From: an endosymbiont of Escarpia spicata
GTDB taxonomy: Bacteria > Pseudomonadota > Gammaproteobacteria > Chromatiales > Chromatiaceae
Reading direction: 5' to 3'
Assembly (NCBI GenBank): GCA_003349915.1
Contig: QFXE01000010.1
Coordinates: forward strand, 1-64,000
Length of the DNA stretch: 64,000 nucleotides
Shown here: positions 1-8,344 of the stretch, piece after piece
Position numbering within the stretch: the stretch's first letter is position 1
Layout: each line of letters starts with the position of its first letter
Program-made: the position numbers and the translations under genes
Notes under the pieces: generated by a model
Seen by the model: the letters and a program-made list of their open reading frames with translations, nothing else
Database searches by the model: none
Told to the model about the DNA's origin: nothing

Positions 1-42
1 TGCAATAAGTGCAAGCATTAATTTATTTTTTTCATCATTCAT
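1..42 (-). CDS. N-terminus of an unidentified protein, cut by the window edge
   Basis: An ATG at 42-40 on the minus strand follows a purine-rich GGGAAGAG ribosome-binding site and opens a frame that runs off the window (MNDEKNKLMLALIA...). Only 14 residues are visible: a charged start followed by hydrophobic residues, as in a small membrane or exported protein. It starts 27 bases after the stop of the 72-residue gene at 70-288 and probably shares its transcript. No function can be given. Confidence 0.4.
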   Translation of the reverse strand, partial: MNDEKNKLMLALIA

Positions 43-69
43 TATTCTCTTCCCTATAATCTGCTTTAA

Positions 70-288
70 CTAATAAGTAGTATCTATAAAAGATGTAGAG
101 AACTCGATTCCAAATATAGAAAGCACCCAAATGAGTATTGCAGTTCCAAGGCCACACAATACGAACACCATAACCAATGCTTGATAGGGATGATTTCTTT
201 GAAATATTTCACTCCACCCTTGCTGGCTCCAAAACCAAAGCATGCCAGCAGCACCAGCGATTAAAAACGAATACAAATATATGCTCAT
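70..288 (-). CDS. small two-helix membrane protein, possible integron cassette gene
   Basis: This is a 72-residue hypothetical protein with two hydrophobic stretches (about residues 5-20 and 36-58), so it is probably an inner-membrane protein. The start is supported by AAGGAAA seven bases upstream. The ATG lies 16 bases after a GTTAGGC core site (305-311, read on the minus strand) and the gene points away from the integron integrase. First cassettes are normally arranged this way, with the gene starting just after the core site. No attC folds between its stop and the next start at 42, so if it is a cassette it may carry two genes. The family is not recognised. Confidence 0.6.
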   Translation of the reverse strand: MSIYLYSFLIAGAAGMLWFWSQQGWSEIFQRNHPYQALVMVFVLCGLGTAILIWVLSIFGIEFSTSFIDTTY

Positions 289-304
289 GACAATTTCCTT
301 TATT

Positions 305-365
305 GCCTAACTATATATGGGCGTCCTAAACGACGTGATATAACACGTCAAAACTGACGCCTAAC
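305..365. other. attI-like integron recombination region with two direct core sites and a hairpin
   Basis: Two GTTAGGC heptamers (consensus GTTRRRY) lie on the minus strand at 359-365 and 305-311, in the same orientation and 54 bases apart. Between them is a two-step hairpin: GGCGTC (320-325) pairs with GACGCC (356-361), and GACGTG (332-337) pairs with CACGTC (344-349) around a 6-base loop. The region lies between the integrase gene and a divergently oriented small gene, where attI is expected. The direct rather than inverted core sites argue against an ordinary attC. The attI reading is inferred from position and motif. Confidence 0.5.
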
Positions 366-446
366 CCGCTTGAATAATTTCAACTTGTTGATTTTACTTC
401 CCATCAGCATAATATAGATTACCTAAAGGAAATAGGGAAATACATC

Positions 447-1415
447 ATGACTAAGGAAGGTAAACCCCGTCTGTTGGATCGTGTTCGAGCTAAAATCCGA
501 GTTAAACACTATAGTATTCGGACTGAACAGGCCTACGTCGACTGGATCCGTCGTTTTATCCTTTATCACGGCAAGCGCCACCCCGGGCTGATGGGCGCCA
601 AGGAGATTGAAACCTTTCTGTCTCATCTTGCCGTTGACAGAAATGTTGCCGCATCGACTCAGAACCAGGCGCTTAGTGCCATTCTCTTTCTCTACCGGGA
701 TGTGCTTGAAAAAGAGCTTCCCCTGCTAGAAAACGTCACTCGGGCGAAAAAACCTCAACGAAGCCCAGTGGTCCTTAGCAATGAAGAGGTCCAGTCGGTA
801 CTCCTACACCTTGAGGGAACTCATCTGCTGATGGCGAGCCTTATGTATGGTTCAGGCCTGCGCCTCATGGAGTGCGTAAGGCTGAGGATAAAGGACGTGG
901 AATTATCTGGCCGACAAGTGGTGGTGCGTAACGGAAAAGGGGGCAAGGATCGTGTCACTCTGCTCCCGGATTCTCTACAGAATCCGCTCAAGGCGCAAAT
1001 AGGCCGTGTGCGTGCGCTTCACAGGCAGGACATTGTCTCTGGATTTGGTGCGGTGTATCTACCTTTTGCGCTGGAACGAAAATATCCAAACGCCCCGAAA
1101 GAATGGGCTTGGCAATATGTCTTTCCAGCTGCTGATCTCTCAAACGATCCCCGTAGCGGTGTTACTCGTCGGCATCATATCGGTGAGCAGAGCATCCAGC
1201 GGGCGGTGAAGCAGGCTATACGCAAGGCAAATATTGAGAAGCCGGCGTCATGCCATACTCTGAGACACAGTTTTGCCACGGAGCTGTTGACCTCTGGTTA
1301 CGACATCCGAACAATTCAGGAGCTGATGGGACACAAGGATATAAGGACCACCCAGATCTATACTCATGTAATCGGTCGTGGTGGCCAGGGAGTCCTTAGC
1401 CCACTCGACAAATAG
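447..1415 (+). CDS. intI: integron integrase IntI (tyrosine recombinase)
   Basis: This 322-residue tyrosine recombinase inserts and excises integron gene cassettes at attI and attC sites. The SAM-like N-terminal core-binding domain covers about residues 10-95. The catalytic domain shows Arg139 (GLRL), the K-containing GKGGKDR at 163-169, His270-x2-Arg273, His296 (MGHKD) and nucleophile Tyr305. Residues about 195-225 ([15 protein letters not shown]...) form the extra segment that separates IntI from XerC/XerD. The ATG follows an AGGGAAA ribosome-binding site. The frame is complete, so the integron is potentially active. Cassettes would extend leftward on the minus strand, beyond the window. 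No LexA box was recognised upstream. Confidence 0.93.
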   Translation: MTKEGKPRLLDRVRAKIRVKHYSIRTEQAYVDWIRRFILYHGKRHPGLMGAKEIETFLSHLAVDRNVAASTQNQALSAILFLYRDVLEKELPLLENVTRAKKPQRSPVVLSNEEVQSVLLHLEGTHLLMASLMYGSGLRLMECVRLRIKDVELSGRQVVVRNGKGGKDRVTLLPDSLQNPLKAQIGRVRALHRQDIVSGFGAVYLPFALERKYPNAPKEWAWQYVFPAADLSNDPRSGVTRRHHIGEQSIQRAVKQAIRKANIEKPASCHTLRHSFATELLTSGYDIRTIQELMGHKDIRTTQIYTHVIGRGGQGVLSPLDK

Positions 1416-1445
1416 CACCAGAATCCACACTGTAAGGGGAGACGG

Positions 1446-3710
1446 TTATTCCCCCTTCGCTTTGGATGAGGCGGATTGGGACTTGCTTGTTCTGATGCCA
1501 AGCTGTTCGATTCTCTCTTTGACCTGCCGATCCCCCATTTCTGTAACGAGTTTGCCTACTGCAGTTTTAATCGCTTGCTCTGCCGCCGTCCGGCCTGATA
1601 TCTCCAGCACCCTGGCCAGATATTTCCAGTCATGGTGTTGAAGTACCTTCATCATTAGTGTCCGCTGTTCATTGGTGGTGAGCAGTGAGGAGTGCCCGGC
1701 ATTGGAAAAGAACCGAAGGCAGAGTGTAATGATTGGGGGCAGGGTGATCTCAAATCCGCGATTGGCAAAGCTGAAGGCGATAAGGTCGAGCCAGTCCTGC
1801 GGTTCCAGGGTTGGGGGTGAGGATTCTTGCTTCTGCTGCAGCAGTGTGAGTGCCAGTGACGGCTCCATCTCCTGCAGGGAATCTCCCAGCAATAGCGGGA
1901 AGTGACTGATGAAGCGTTTCCGGGCCTGTTGGAACATCTTCTTGCCAGCAGGGGAAGTTGGACGCAGCACGATTATGGAGTGGGCTCCACTGCTGGCGCC
2001 GCGACGTATGCCGACCCGGATGGGCAGCAGCTCGCCTGCCCGCCAGAACTGCATCAACTCCTGGGTGGCGCCGAAACTCGCGCCGATATAATCCAATCTT
2101 TCCGCCTCTGCCTGCTGCTGTATTGCAGCCACCATGCGGCTGCCCAATCCCTGCTGTTGGAGTGCAGGGTGCACCGCGATGCGCATGATGCGCGCGCCCA
2201 GCAGGCAGGCGGCGGTTTCCAGTCCAAGATGGGCGCTTAGTGACTGGGCGAGCAGATGTCCCCGGGGGCGGCGGTGTCCGGCCCAGATGGCTTGGGCGGT
2301 GGCCGGGGTGAATCCACCCTCGCGGGCGACCAGTGCCGTGGCAACGATGCGCCCCTTGTGGCGCAGCACTGTGATACTGAGGTTTGGGCCATCCAGAAGT
2401 TGGCGCAGATCGAGGGGGGTGGTGCGGTAGTGGGCGAGCACTAACAGGCCAAAGAGATCGGAGAGATCGTTTTCATTGGCGGCAAGCTGATCCCGGTTCA
2501 GGGTTTCCAGGACTATCTCTGCCGGATCTGCTTGCTGCAGTTCATCGTCAGGTACAGGCGAGGCGTCAAGTGCAAGGGCGCGAAAGATAAATCTCTCCAG
2601 CGGGTCACCGGTGGCCCAGCGGATCGGGCTCTCCAGGAAAATCTGCCGCCATTGCGGACGGCGCTGGTCGAGTATCTTGCGGAAACGCACTGCAAAACCC
2701 CGGCCGGTACCTTCGTAACCGTGAATGGTGGAGGCAAAAGCGATGCGGGGATAGTGATCCAGCAGTTGCTCAAGCATGGGGGAGGGGATGGCCGCTGCCT
2801 CGTCCACCAACAACAGGTCGCCGGGAAGCGGGGAGTGGATCAGTTCATCCGGTGCGACAAAACGCAGTTGTGCCTCTCCGATGTGGATGGCGCCCCTGCT
2901 GCATTCTGCTTCCGGCAGCAGGCTGCAAGCGCTTTGGAACAGCGGTTCGACCGCTGCCAGTCTGGGTGCGGTGACGAGAATCTTTAACATGCCTTGCAGC
3001 AGAAGCCTGGCCGCGGCAATGCCCATGGCCGCAGACTTGCCGCGTCCCCGGTCGGAGATCAACACTGCCGGGCGTCGACGGTGTCCTGTGACGACCTTGA
3101 TCACCGCTTCTACCGCAGTAAACTGGTCAGCTGTTTGGCAATCCGGATCTTCAACGGGGGACGGAGTGTATGTCGGTTGAGCTGCCGGAAGCGGGGGCAA
3201 AGGCTTATCCTGTTCGATCTGCAGGATCGTTGCATCATCCGTAAGCAGATGGACGAAACGGGAGAGAAAGCGGCCGCTTATATCATGGGATTCATAACCT
3301 GCTACGGTGATACGGGCATATTCCGGATCGTCGAATCCAGGCCACTCACTCAGTGGGGGAGAGAGCATCAGCAGCGCTCCCCCGGCCCGGATGGTGCCAC
3401 TGGATGCGCCTAAAGCATCCACATCGAGTCCACTGAAGGCATCGAACACCAGTGCGTCGATCTCCTGTCCGAGCAGGGTGGTCGCCTTGCCTGCGGGGAT
3501 GCTGTCGATCTCCGGGGGACTGTCCAGGCCGATCCATAACGAACGATTGAAGGTGAGTCTTTTTAACAGTTCAGCGGCAACCGTGCGGCTCCATTGAGGT
3601 TTACCGGAGAGCAGCAGCATGCCCCGGTGGGAGGAGAGACGCCGGTTTGCAAGAAACCTGGATGCCAGTGATATAAGTTCATCAGGATCTGGGAGTGCAG
3701 GTTCAGGCAT
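1446..3710 (-). CDS. tmcA: tRNA(Met) cytidine acetyltransferase TmcA
   Basis: TmcA makes N4-acetylcytidine at the wobble position of elongator tRNA-Met, using acetyl-CoA and ATP. The 754-residue protein has the full family layout: an N-terminal DUF1726 region, a RecD-like helicase domain with Walker A (GRGKSA, about 221-226) and Walker B (LLVDEAAAIP, about 300), and a GNAT acetyltransferase domain whose acetyl-CoA loop is seen as HPALQQQGLGSRM. A basic C-terminal tail follows. It is convergent with intI, with only 30 bases between the stops. No strong ribosome-binding site precedes the ATG. Identification rests on the domain combination, which is specific to TmcA/Kre33. Confidence 0.93.
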   Translation of the reverse strand: MPEPALPDPDELISLASRFLANRRLSSHRGMLLLSGKPQWSRTVAAELLKRLTFNRSLWIGLDSPPEIDSIPAGKATTLLGQEIDALVFDAFSGLDVDALGASSGTIRAGGALLMLSPPLSEWPGFDDPEYARITVAGYESHDISGRFLSRFVHLLTDDATILQIEQDKPLPPLPAAQPTYTPSPVEDPDCQTADQFTAVEAVIKVVTGHRRRPAVLISDRGRGKSAAMGIAAARLLLQGMLKILVTAPRLAAVEPLFQSACSLLPEAECSRGAIHIGEAQLRFVAPDELIHSPLPGDLLLVDEAAAIPSPMLEQLLDHYPRIAFASTIHGYEGTGRGFAVRFRKILDQRRPQWRQIFLESPIRWATGDPLERFIFRALALDASPVPDDELQQADPAEIVLETLNRDQLAANENDLSDLFGLLVLAHYRTTPLDLRQLLDGPNLSITVLRHKGRIVATALVAREGGFTPATAQAIWAGHRRPRGHLLAQSLSAHLGLETAACLLGARIMRIAVHPALQQQGLGSRMVAAIQQQAEAERLDYIGASFGATQELMQFWRAGELLPIRVGIRRGASSGAHSIIVLRPTSPAGKKMFQQARKRFISHFPLLLGDSLQEMEPSLALTLLQQKQESSPPTLEPQDWLDLIAFSFANRGFEITLPPIITLCLRFFSNAGHSSLLTTNEQRTLMMKVLQHHDWKYLARVLEISGRTAAEQAIKTAVGKLVTEMGDRQVKERIEQLGIRTSKSQSASSKAKGE

Positions 3711-3801
3711 TGTTGAGGGTGATTCCAGTTAAACAGGCCACTATTATAGTCAGAAGTCTATCGACAAGATTGTTGTGTGACTGCTAGTTTTAAGTCGAAT
3801 A

Positions 3802-6144
3802 GTGCCAAAGGAGCAAGTTATCTCTGCTGAAAAGATCCGTGTAAGAGGATTGGTCCAGGGTGTGGGGTTTCGTCCTACAGTCTGGCGCATTGCCAATGAG
3901 TGCGGATTATCGGGTTACGTTTATAACGATAGCGAGGGTGTTCTGATCCGGATTTGGGGGCAGCGGAGCGCTTGTGACCGCTTCTGCCACCAGTTGCTGG
4001 AAGAGTCTCCGCCATTGGCGCGGATCGACAGCCTGGAGAGGGAGCCGTCGGCCACTGACAACGGACCTGCAGGTTTTACTATCACCGAGAGCCGGGGGGG
4101 GGAGATCCGTACCGGCATAGTGCCCGATGCCGCCACCTGTCCCGCCTGCCGTTCAGAGATCTTTGATCCGGTTGATCGCCGTTATCGCTATCCCTTCACC
4201 AACTGCACCCATTGCGGCCCTCGTCTGACCATTGTCGAGGGTATCCCTTACGACCGGAAAAATACCAGCATGCGGCACTTTCCTATGTGTCCCGCCTGCG
4301 AGGTTGAATATGCCGATCCGGCAAACCGGCGGTTTCATGCCCAGCCGAATGCCTGTCCGGTCTGTGGTCCTGCGGTTTGGATTGAGACGTATGACGGGCA
4401 GAAGATTGAAGTTGCCTCGATGGAGAGGTCGGACCCAATCGAAGCGGTCAGTCAGCGCCTGGAGAACGGAGAGATCGTTGCGATCAAAGGGGTGGGAGGA
4501 TTTCACCTCGCCTGTGACGCCACGAACGGTGCAGCAGTGGCCCGGCTGCGGCAACGCAAGGGGCGTTTTCACAAACCCTTTGCGCTGATGGCCAGAGATA
4601 TAACGGTTATTCGCAAATATGCCCTGGTGGATGAAGATGAATCCGGGGCGCTGGGCAGTCCAGCCGCGCCGATTCTCTTATTGGATAGGAGGCCTGGCAT
4701 GACCCTGCCGGAAGCGTTGGCGCCGGGACAGAGCACTCTGGGTTTCATGCTGCCCTACACGCCGTTGCACCATCTGCTGCTGGCCGGTTGGGAGGTTCCG
4801 CTGGTAATGACCAGTGGCAACCTCAGCGATGAACCTCAGTGTACCGATAATGCGGATGCGGCATCACGTCTGCATGGATTGGCGGATGCCTATCTCCAGC
4901 ATAATCGTCCCATCGTCAATCGGGTGGATGACTCGGTGGCGCGTTTTATGAATGGAAAACCCCGGCTGTTGCGACGGGCACGGGGTTATGCGCCCAGTCC
5001 GATTGTCTTGCCGGCGGGTTTCAAAAACGCCCCACCGGTTTTGGCATTGGGAGGGGAGTTGAAGAGTACCTTCTGTCTGCTGCAGGACGGCCAGGCTGTT
5101 GTCTCCCAACATCTTGGGGATCTGGAGGATCTCCTGACATTCAGGGATTACGAAAAAACACTTGACCTCTATCGCCATCTCTTCGATTTTCGGCCGGAAT
5201 CTCTGGTGGCGGATCTGCACCCCGGTTATCGCACAACCCGGTTTGGCCGCCAGTATGGAGAACGTGAATCGATCCCTCTGCAACAGGTGCAGCATCACCA
5301 CGCCCACATCGCCAGTGTGCTGGCCGATTATGGATGGCCGCTGGATGGGGGGCAGGTGCTGGGTATCGCGCTGGATGGATCCGGTTATGGCGACGATGGC
5401 ACTGTCTGGGGCGGGGAGTTTCTCATCGCCGACTATCTGGACTATAGAAGGGCCGGTTTCTTCAAGCCGGTGCCCCTGCCTGGTGGGACAAAGGCAATTG
5501 AGCAGCCGTGGCGTTCCGCCTTTGCCCAGCTTTGCAGCAGTTTTGGATGGGATAAATGCCTGCAGGAGTGGGGGAGGCTGGAAGCGATACTCGACTTGCA
5601 AACAAGACCTTTGACTGTGCTCCAGGGCATGATGGAAAAAGGGGTCAACACGCCTTTGACCAGTTCTTGCGGAAGGATGTTTGATGCGGTGGCCGCTATT
5701 TTGAATATCTGCCGGGAAGAGGCGGGCTATGAAGGACAGGCGGCAATCGAACTGGAGACGTTAGTCGATGCGGCTGAGATGGCGCAATCTGGCGGTTACC
5801 CATTCGAGTCCACTACAGGCATGCTTGACGCCACGCCAATGTGGCAGGCACTGCTGGAAGATCTGACTCAGGGTGCTTCCCAAGGCAAGGTCGCAGCGCG
5901 TTTTCATCGTGGTTTGGCTGATGCGGTGGTTGCGATGGCCGCTTCGCTTGCTCTTGAAGAAGGTGTGTCGACGGTGGCGCTGTCCGGCGGTGTATTCCAG
6001 AATCGCACACTTTTCGAGGCAGTGGTGGCCGGGCTGAAACGGGCTGATTTACAAGTCTTGAGCCATCGCCAGGTACCGACAAATGATGGTGGTCTCTCCC
6101 TCGGTCAAGCCGTCATTGGTGCGGCCCGCCACATCAAGCGCTGA
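3802..6144 (+). CDS. hypF: carbamoyltransferase HypF, [NiFe]-hydrogenase maturation
   Basis: HypF converts carbamoyl phosphate to the thiocarboxamide on HypE that becomes the cyanide ligands of [NiFe] hydrogenase. The 780-residue protein shows an acylphosphatase domain (RGLVQGVGFRP near residue 15), paired zinc-finger motifs (CPACRSE, NCTHCGP, CPACEVE, CPVCGP), a YrdC-like domain (about 210-400) and a Kae1/HypF C-terminal domain with HHHAH and ALDGSGYGDDG motifs. No other hyp or hydrogenase genes are nearby. The start is odd: the most upstream usable codon is a GTG with no ribosome-binding site, while a strong AAGGAG (3808-3813) lies just inside, six bases before an in-frame ATC. The first few residues are therefore uncertain. 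Confidence 0.92.
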   Translation: MPKEQVISAEKIRVRGLVQGVGFRPTVWRIANECGLSGYVYNDSEGVLIRIWGQRSACDRFCHQLLEESPPLARIDSLEREPSATDNGPAGFTITESRGGEIRTGIVPDAATCPACRSEIFDPVDRRYRYPFTNCTHCGPRLTIVEGIPYDRKNTSMRHFPMCPACEVEYADPANRRFHAQPNACPVCGPAVWIETYDGQKIEVASMERSDPIEAVSQRLENGEIVAIKGVGGFHLACDATNGAAVARLRQRKGRFHKPFALMARDITVIRKYALVDEDESGALGSPAAPILLLDRRPGMTLPEALAPGQSTLGFMLPYTPLHHLLLAGWEVPLVMTSGNLSDEPQCTDNADAASRLHGLADAYLQHNRPIVNRVDDSVARFMNGKPRLLRRARGYAPSPIVLPAGFKNAPPVLALGGELKSTFCLLQDGQAVVSQHLGDLEDLLTFRDYEKTLDLYRHLFDFRPESLVADLHPGYRTTRFGRQYGERESIPLQQVQHHHAHIASVLADYGWPLDGGQVLGIALDGSGYGDDGTVWGGEFLIADYLDYRRAGFFKPVPLPGGTKAIEQPWRSAFAQLCSSFGWDKCLQEWGRLEAILDLQTRPLTVLQGMMEKGVNTPLTSSCGRMFDAVAAILNICREEAGYEGQAAIELETLVDAAEMAQSGGYPFESTTGMLDATPMWQALLEDLTQGASQGKVAARFHRGLADAVVAMAASLALEEGVSTVALSGGVFQNRTLFEAVVAGLKRADLQVLSHRQVPTNDGGLSLGQAVIGAARHIKR

Positions 6145-6190
6145 AGCCTGCTAGATTGTTAATAGAGGCAGATGGATTTGAGAGTGCGTC

Positions 6191-7273
6191 ATGAAAACAG
6201 TCGTTCCCACAAAATACTGGCATGCGCTGGAGGATGGCCGGGTCCAGTGTGATCTCTGCCCTCGTTTCTGTCATATCAAGGAGGGCCGACAGGGGTTCTG
6301 TTTCGTGCGGGAGAACCGGGGGGGAGAGGTGGTTCTCACCACCTATGGCCGTTCCAGCGGCTTCTGCGTAGATCCCATTGAAAAAAAACCGCTGAACCAC
6401 TACCTGCCAGGCACTCCGGTCCTGTCATTTGGCACTGCCGGTTGTAATCTGGCCTGCAAGTTCTGCCAGAACTGGGATATCAGCAAGTCCAGGGAGACCC
6501 ACACCCTGGCGGATGAGGCCTCGCCGGAGATGATTGCCAGGGCTGCCCTGGATCTAGGCTGCCGTAGTGTCGCCTATACCTACAACGATCCGGTCATCTT
6601 CCACGAATATGCCATCGACGTGGCTCAGGCCTGCCATGAAGTTGGGGTTCAGTCGGTCGCTGTGACCGCAGGTTATGTCTGTCCTGAACCGCGTGAGGCG
6701 TTCTATCATCACATGGATGCGGCCAATATCGATCTTAAGGCTTTTACCGAATCGTTTTATCATAAGCTCACCGGCTCCCATCTGCAGCCGGTGCTGGAGA
6801 CGCTGCAATATCTCAAGCATGAGACCAGTGTCTGGTTTGAACTCACCACTCTGCTGATCCCCGGTGAAAACGATTCCGAGTCGGAGCTTGAGGAGATGAC
6901 TCAGTGGGTAGCCGACAAGCTGGGGCCGGATGTGCCGATGCATTTCTCGGCTTTTCATCCCAGCTGGAAGATGATGGACACCCCATCGACCCCTTTGGCG
7001 ACCCTGACCCTGGCTCGCGGTATCGCCATGAAAAACGGTGTGCGATACGCCTATGTCGGCAACGTGCATGATCCAAAAGGGGATAGTACCTGGTGCCATC
7101 AGTGCGGCGAGTTGCTGATCGGTCGGGACTGGTACCAGCTCAGTGATTGGAATCTGACTCCTGAGGGCAAATGCAAGGCGTGCGGTGCTGCCTGTGCCGG
7201 GGTTATCGAAGCCGGTCCGGGGGATTGGGGTCCCAAAAGTCAGCCTGTGCGGCTGGCGGACTATAAACGTTGA
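6191..7273 (+). CDS. amrS: AmmeMemoRadiSam system radical SAM enzyme
   Basis: This 360-residue radical SAM protein has the [4Fe-4S]-binding Cys85-x3-Cys89-x2-Cys92 motif (CNLACKFC). An N-terminal cysteine set (CDLCPRFCHI) and a C-terminal zinc-ribbon-like set (WCHQCGEL...CKACGAAC) match the AmrS/PflA-like subgroup. AmrS proteins are encoded beside AmrB (Memo-like) and often AmrA (AMMECR1). The substrate is not established in general; a role in modifying an unknown protein or small molecule is proposed for the family. It lies 46 bases after hypF and 21 bases before amrB, probably in one operon. Confidence 0.9.
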   Translation: MKTVVPTKYWHALEDGRVQCDLCPRFCHIKEGRQGFCFVRENRGGEVVLTTYGRSSGFCVDPIEKKPLNHYLPGTPVLSFGTAGCNLACKFCQNWDISKSRETHTLADEASPEMIARAALDLGCRSVAYTYNDPVIFHEYAIDVAQACHEVGVQSVAVTAGYVCPEPREAFYHHMDAANIDLKAFTESFYHKLTGSHLQPVLETLQYLKHETSVWFELTTLLIPGENDSESELEEMTQWVADKLGPDVPMHFSAFHPSWKMMDTPSTPLATLTLARGIAMKNGVRYAYVGNVHDPKGDSTWCHQCGELLIGRDWYQLSDWNLTPEGKCKACGAACAGVIEAGPGDWGPKSQPVRLADYKR

Positions 7274-7294
7274 TGGGGATTGGAGGAGGAGATT

Positions 7295-8095
7295 ATGAGC
7301 AACATCAGATTGCCCGCTGTGGCGGGACTTTTCTACCCGGATGATGCCCGGACGCTGCGTGACATGGTCCAGGATTATCTGGATAGTGCCGATGCAGAAG
7401 GTACACTGCCAAAGGCCATTATTGCGCCCCATGCGGGTTATATCTATTCCGGGCCTGTCGCGGCCAGTGTCTATGCCAGGCTTGTTTCAGGCAGAGAACG
7501 CGTCCGCCGAGTGGTGATGCTGGGTCCCTCACATCGGGTGCCGTTTTACGGTTTGGCAATGAGTTCGGCAGATGCCTTTCGCACCCCGCTTGGGGATGTT
7601 CCGCTGGACCGTGAGGCCATGCAGTCGATCGCCGATCTGCCCCAAGTCAAACAGCTCGATGCTGCGCATGTGCAGGAACACTCACTTGAGGTTCAATTGC
7701 CGTTTCTACAGTTGATGCTCGATCAGTTCAGTCTGATCCCACTGGTGGTGGGTGATGCGACGGCCAAAGAGGTCGGAGAAGTGCTGTCCCGGCTCTGGGG
7801 TGACGAGGAAACGCTCATCGTTATCAGTTCGGATCTCAGTCACTACCATGACTATCTAACGGCGCAGAAGATGGATAAAGCGACCTCAGAGGCGATTGTG
7901 GCCATACACCCTGATGAGATCGGTTACGAAGATGCCTGTGGCCGTATTCCTGTCAAAGGGCTGCTGCATCAGGTCCGATTGCAGGGACTGGATGGGGAGC
8001 TTGTCGATCTGCGAAACTCCGGCGATACGGCCGGATCGAGGGATCAGGTGGTGGGTTATGGCGCTTATGCTTTTTCCAGGTGCGCTGTCGCTTGA
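7295..8095 (+). CDS. amrB: AmmeMemoRadiSam system protein B (Memo family)
   Basis: This 266-residue protein is of the MEMO1 family, a metal-binding fold related to class III extradiol dioxygenases. The family histidines are visible in APHAGYIYSG, in LGPSHRVPF and in SSDLSHYHDY. The start was set at the ATG at 7295 because GGAGGAGGAG sits directly upstream; an in-frame TTG at 7280 would place that sequence inside the gene. It follows amrS closely. The third system component, AmrA, is not fused or adjacent here. Biochemical function is unknown; Memo proteins have been linked to iron and redox chemistry. Confidence 0.9.
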   Translation: MSNIRLPAVAGLFYPDDARTLRDMVQDYLDSADAEGTLPKAIIAPHAGYIYSGPVAASVYARLVSGRERVRRVVMLGPSHRVPFYGLAMSSADAFRTPLGDVPLDREAMQSIADLPQVKQLDAAHVQEHSLEVQLPFLQLMLDQFSLIPLVVGDATAKEVGEVLSRLWGDEETLIVISSDLSHYHDYLTAQKMDKATSEAIVAIHPDEIGYEDACGRIPVKGLLHQVRLQGLDGELVDLRNSGDTAGSRDQVVGYGAYAFSRCAVA

Positions 8096-8150
8096 GAGGC
8101 TGCTCCCTGCCGGGTCCCCATGTTGCCCATTTGACCCTTTTCCTCTCTAG

Positions 8151-8179
8151 CAATCATGGTGCGCACGGCGCACCCTACG
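8151..8179. repeat. REP-like palindrome, family 1 (GGTGCGC-nnn-GCGCACC)
   Basis: This is one of six copies in the window of a short palindromic repeat: CAATCATGGTGCGCACGG followed by CGCACCCTACG. The arms GGTGCGC and GCGCACC pair around three bases. Other copies are at 21806, 39300, 39377, 52483 and 52511. A 60-residue frame at 8156-8338 starts inside it and is not considered a gene. The rest of the gap 8096-8344 holds nothing recognisable. Confidence 0.85.
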
Positions 8180-8344
8180 TCCTGTGGATTAAAGAATAAA
8201 TATTGCTGGCCGCTATTCTGTGTAGTGGAAAAGAGTCAAAAAATCGGATTTATTGACTATTGCGGGAACTTCATGATTACTAATAAAAATCCATATTGGT
8301 TTGTGCTCGGCAGAGGCGGAACGCTGAATCCGGCGTAATCTGAG

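Noticed and set aside
320-361. Hairpin as an attC site
   Set aside because: The two core heptamers are direct, not inverted, and no RYYYAAC partner occurs at the cassette-proximal end on the minus strand; kept only as an attI-like region.
1434-1457. AAGGGGA...TCCCCCTT hairpin between intI and tmcA as a terminator
   Set aside because: Short stem with a bulge, no T-run, and it overlaps the tmcA stop region.
8156-8338. 60-codon frame between amrB and the GGDEF-EAL gene
   Set aside because: Its first codons are the family-1 palindromic repeat, it lacks a ribosome-binding site and its composition is not protein-like.
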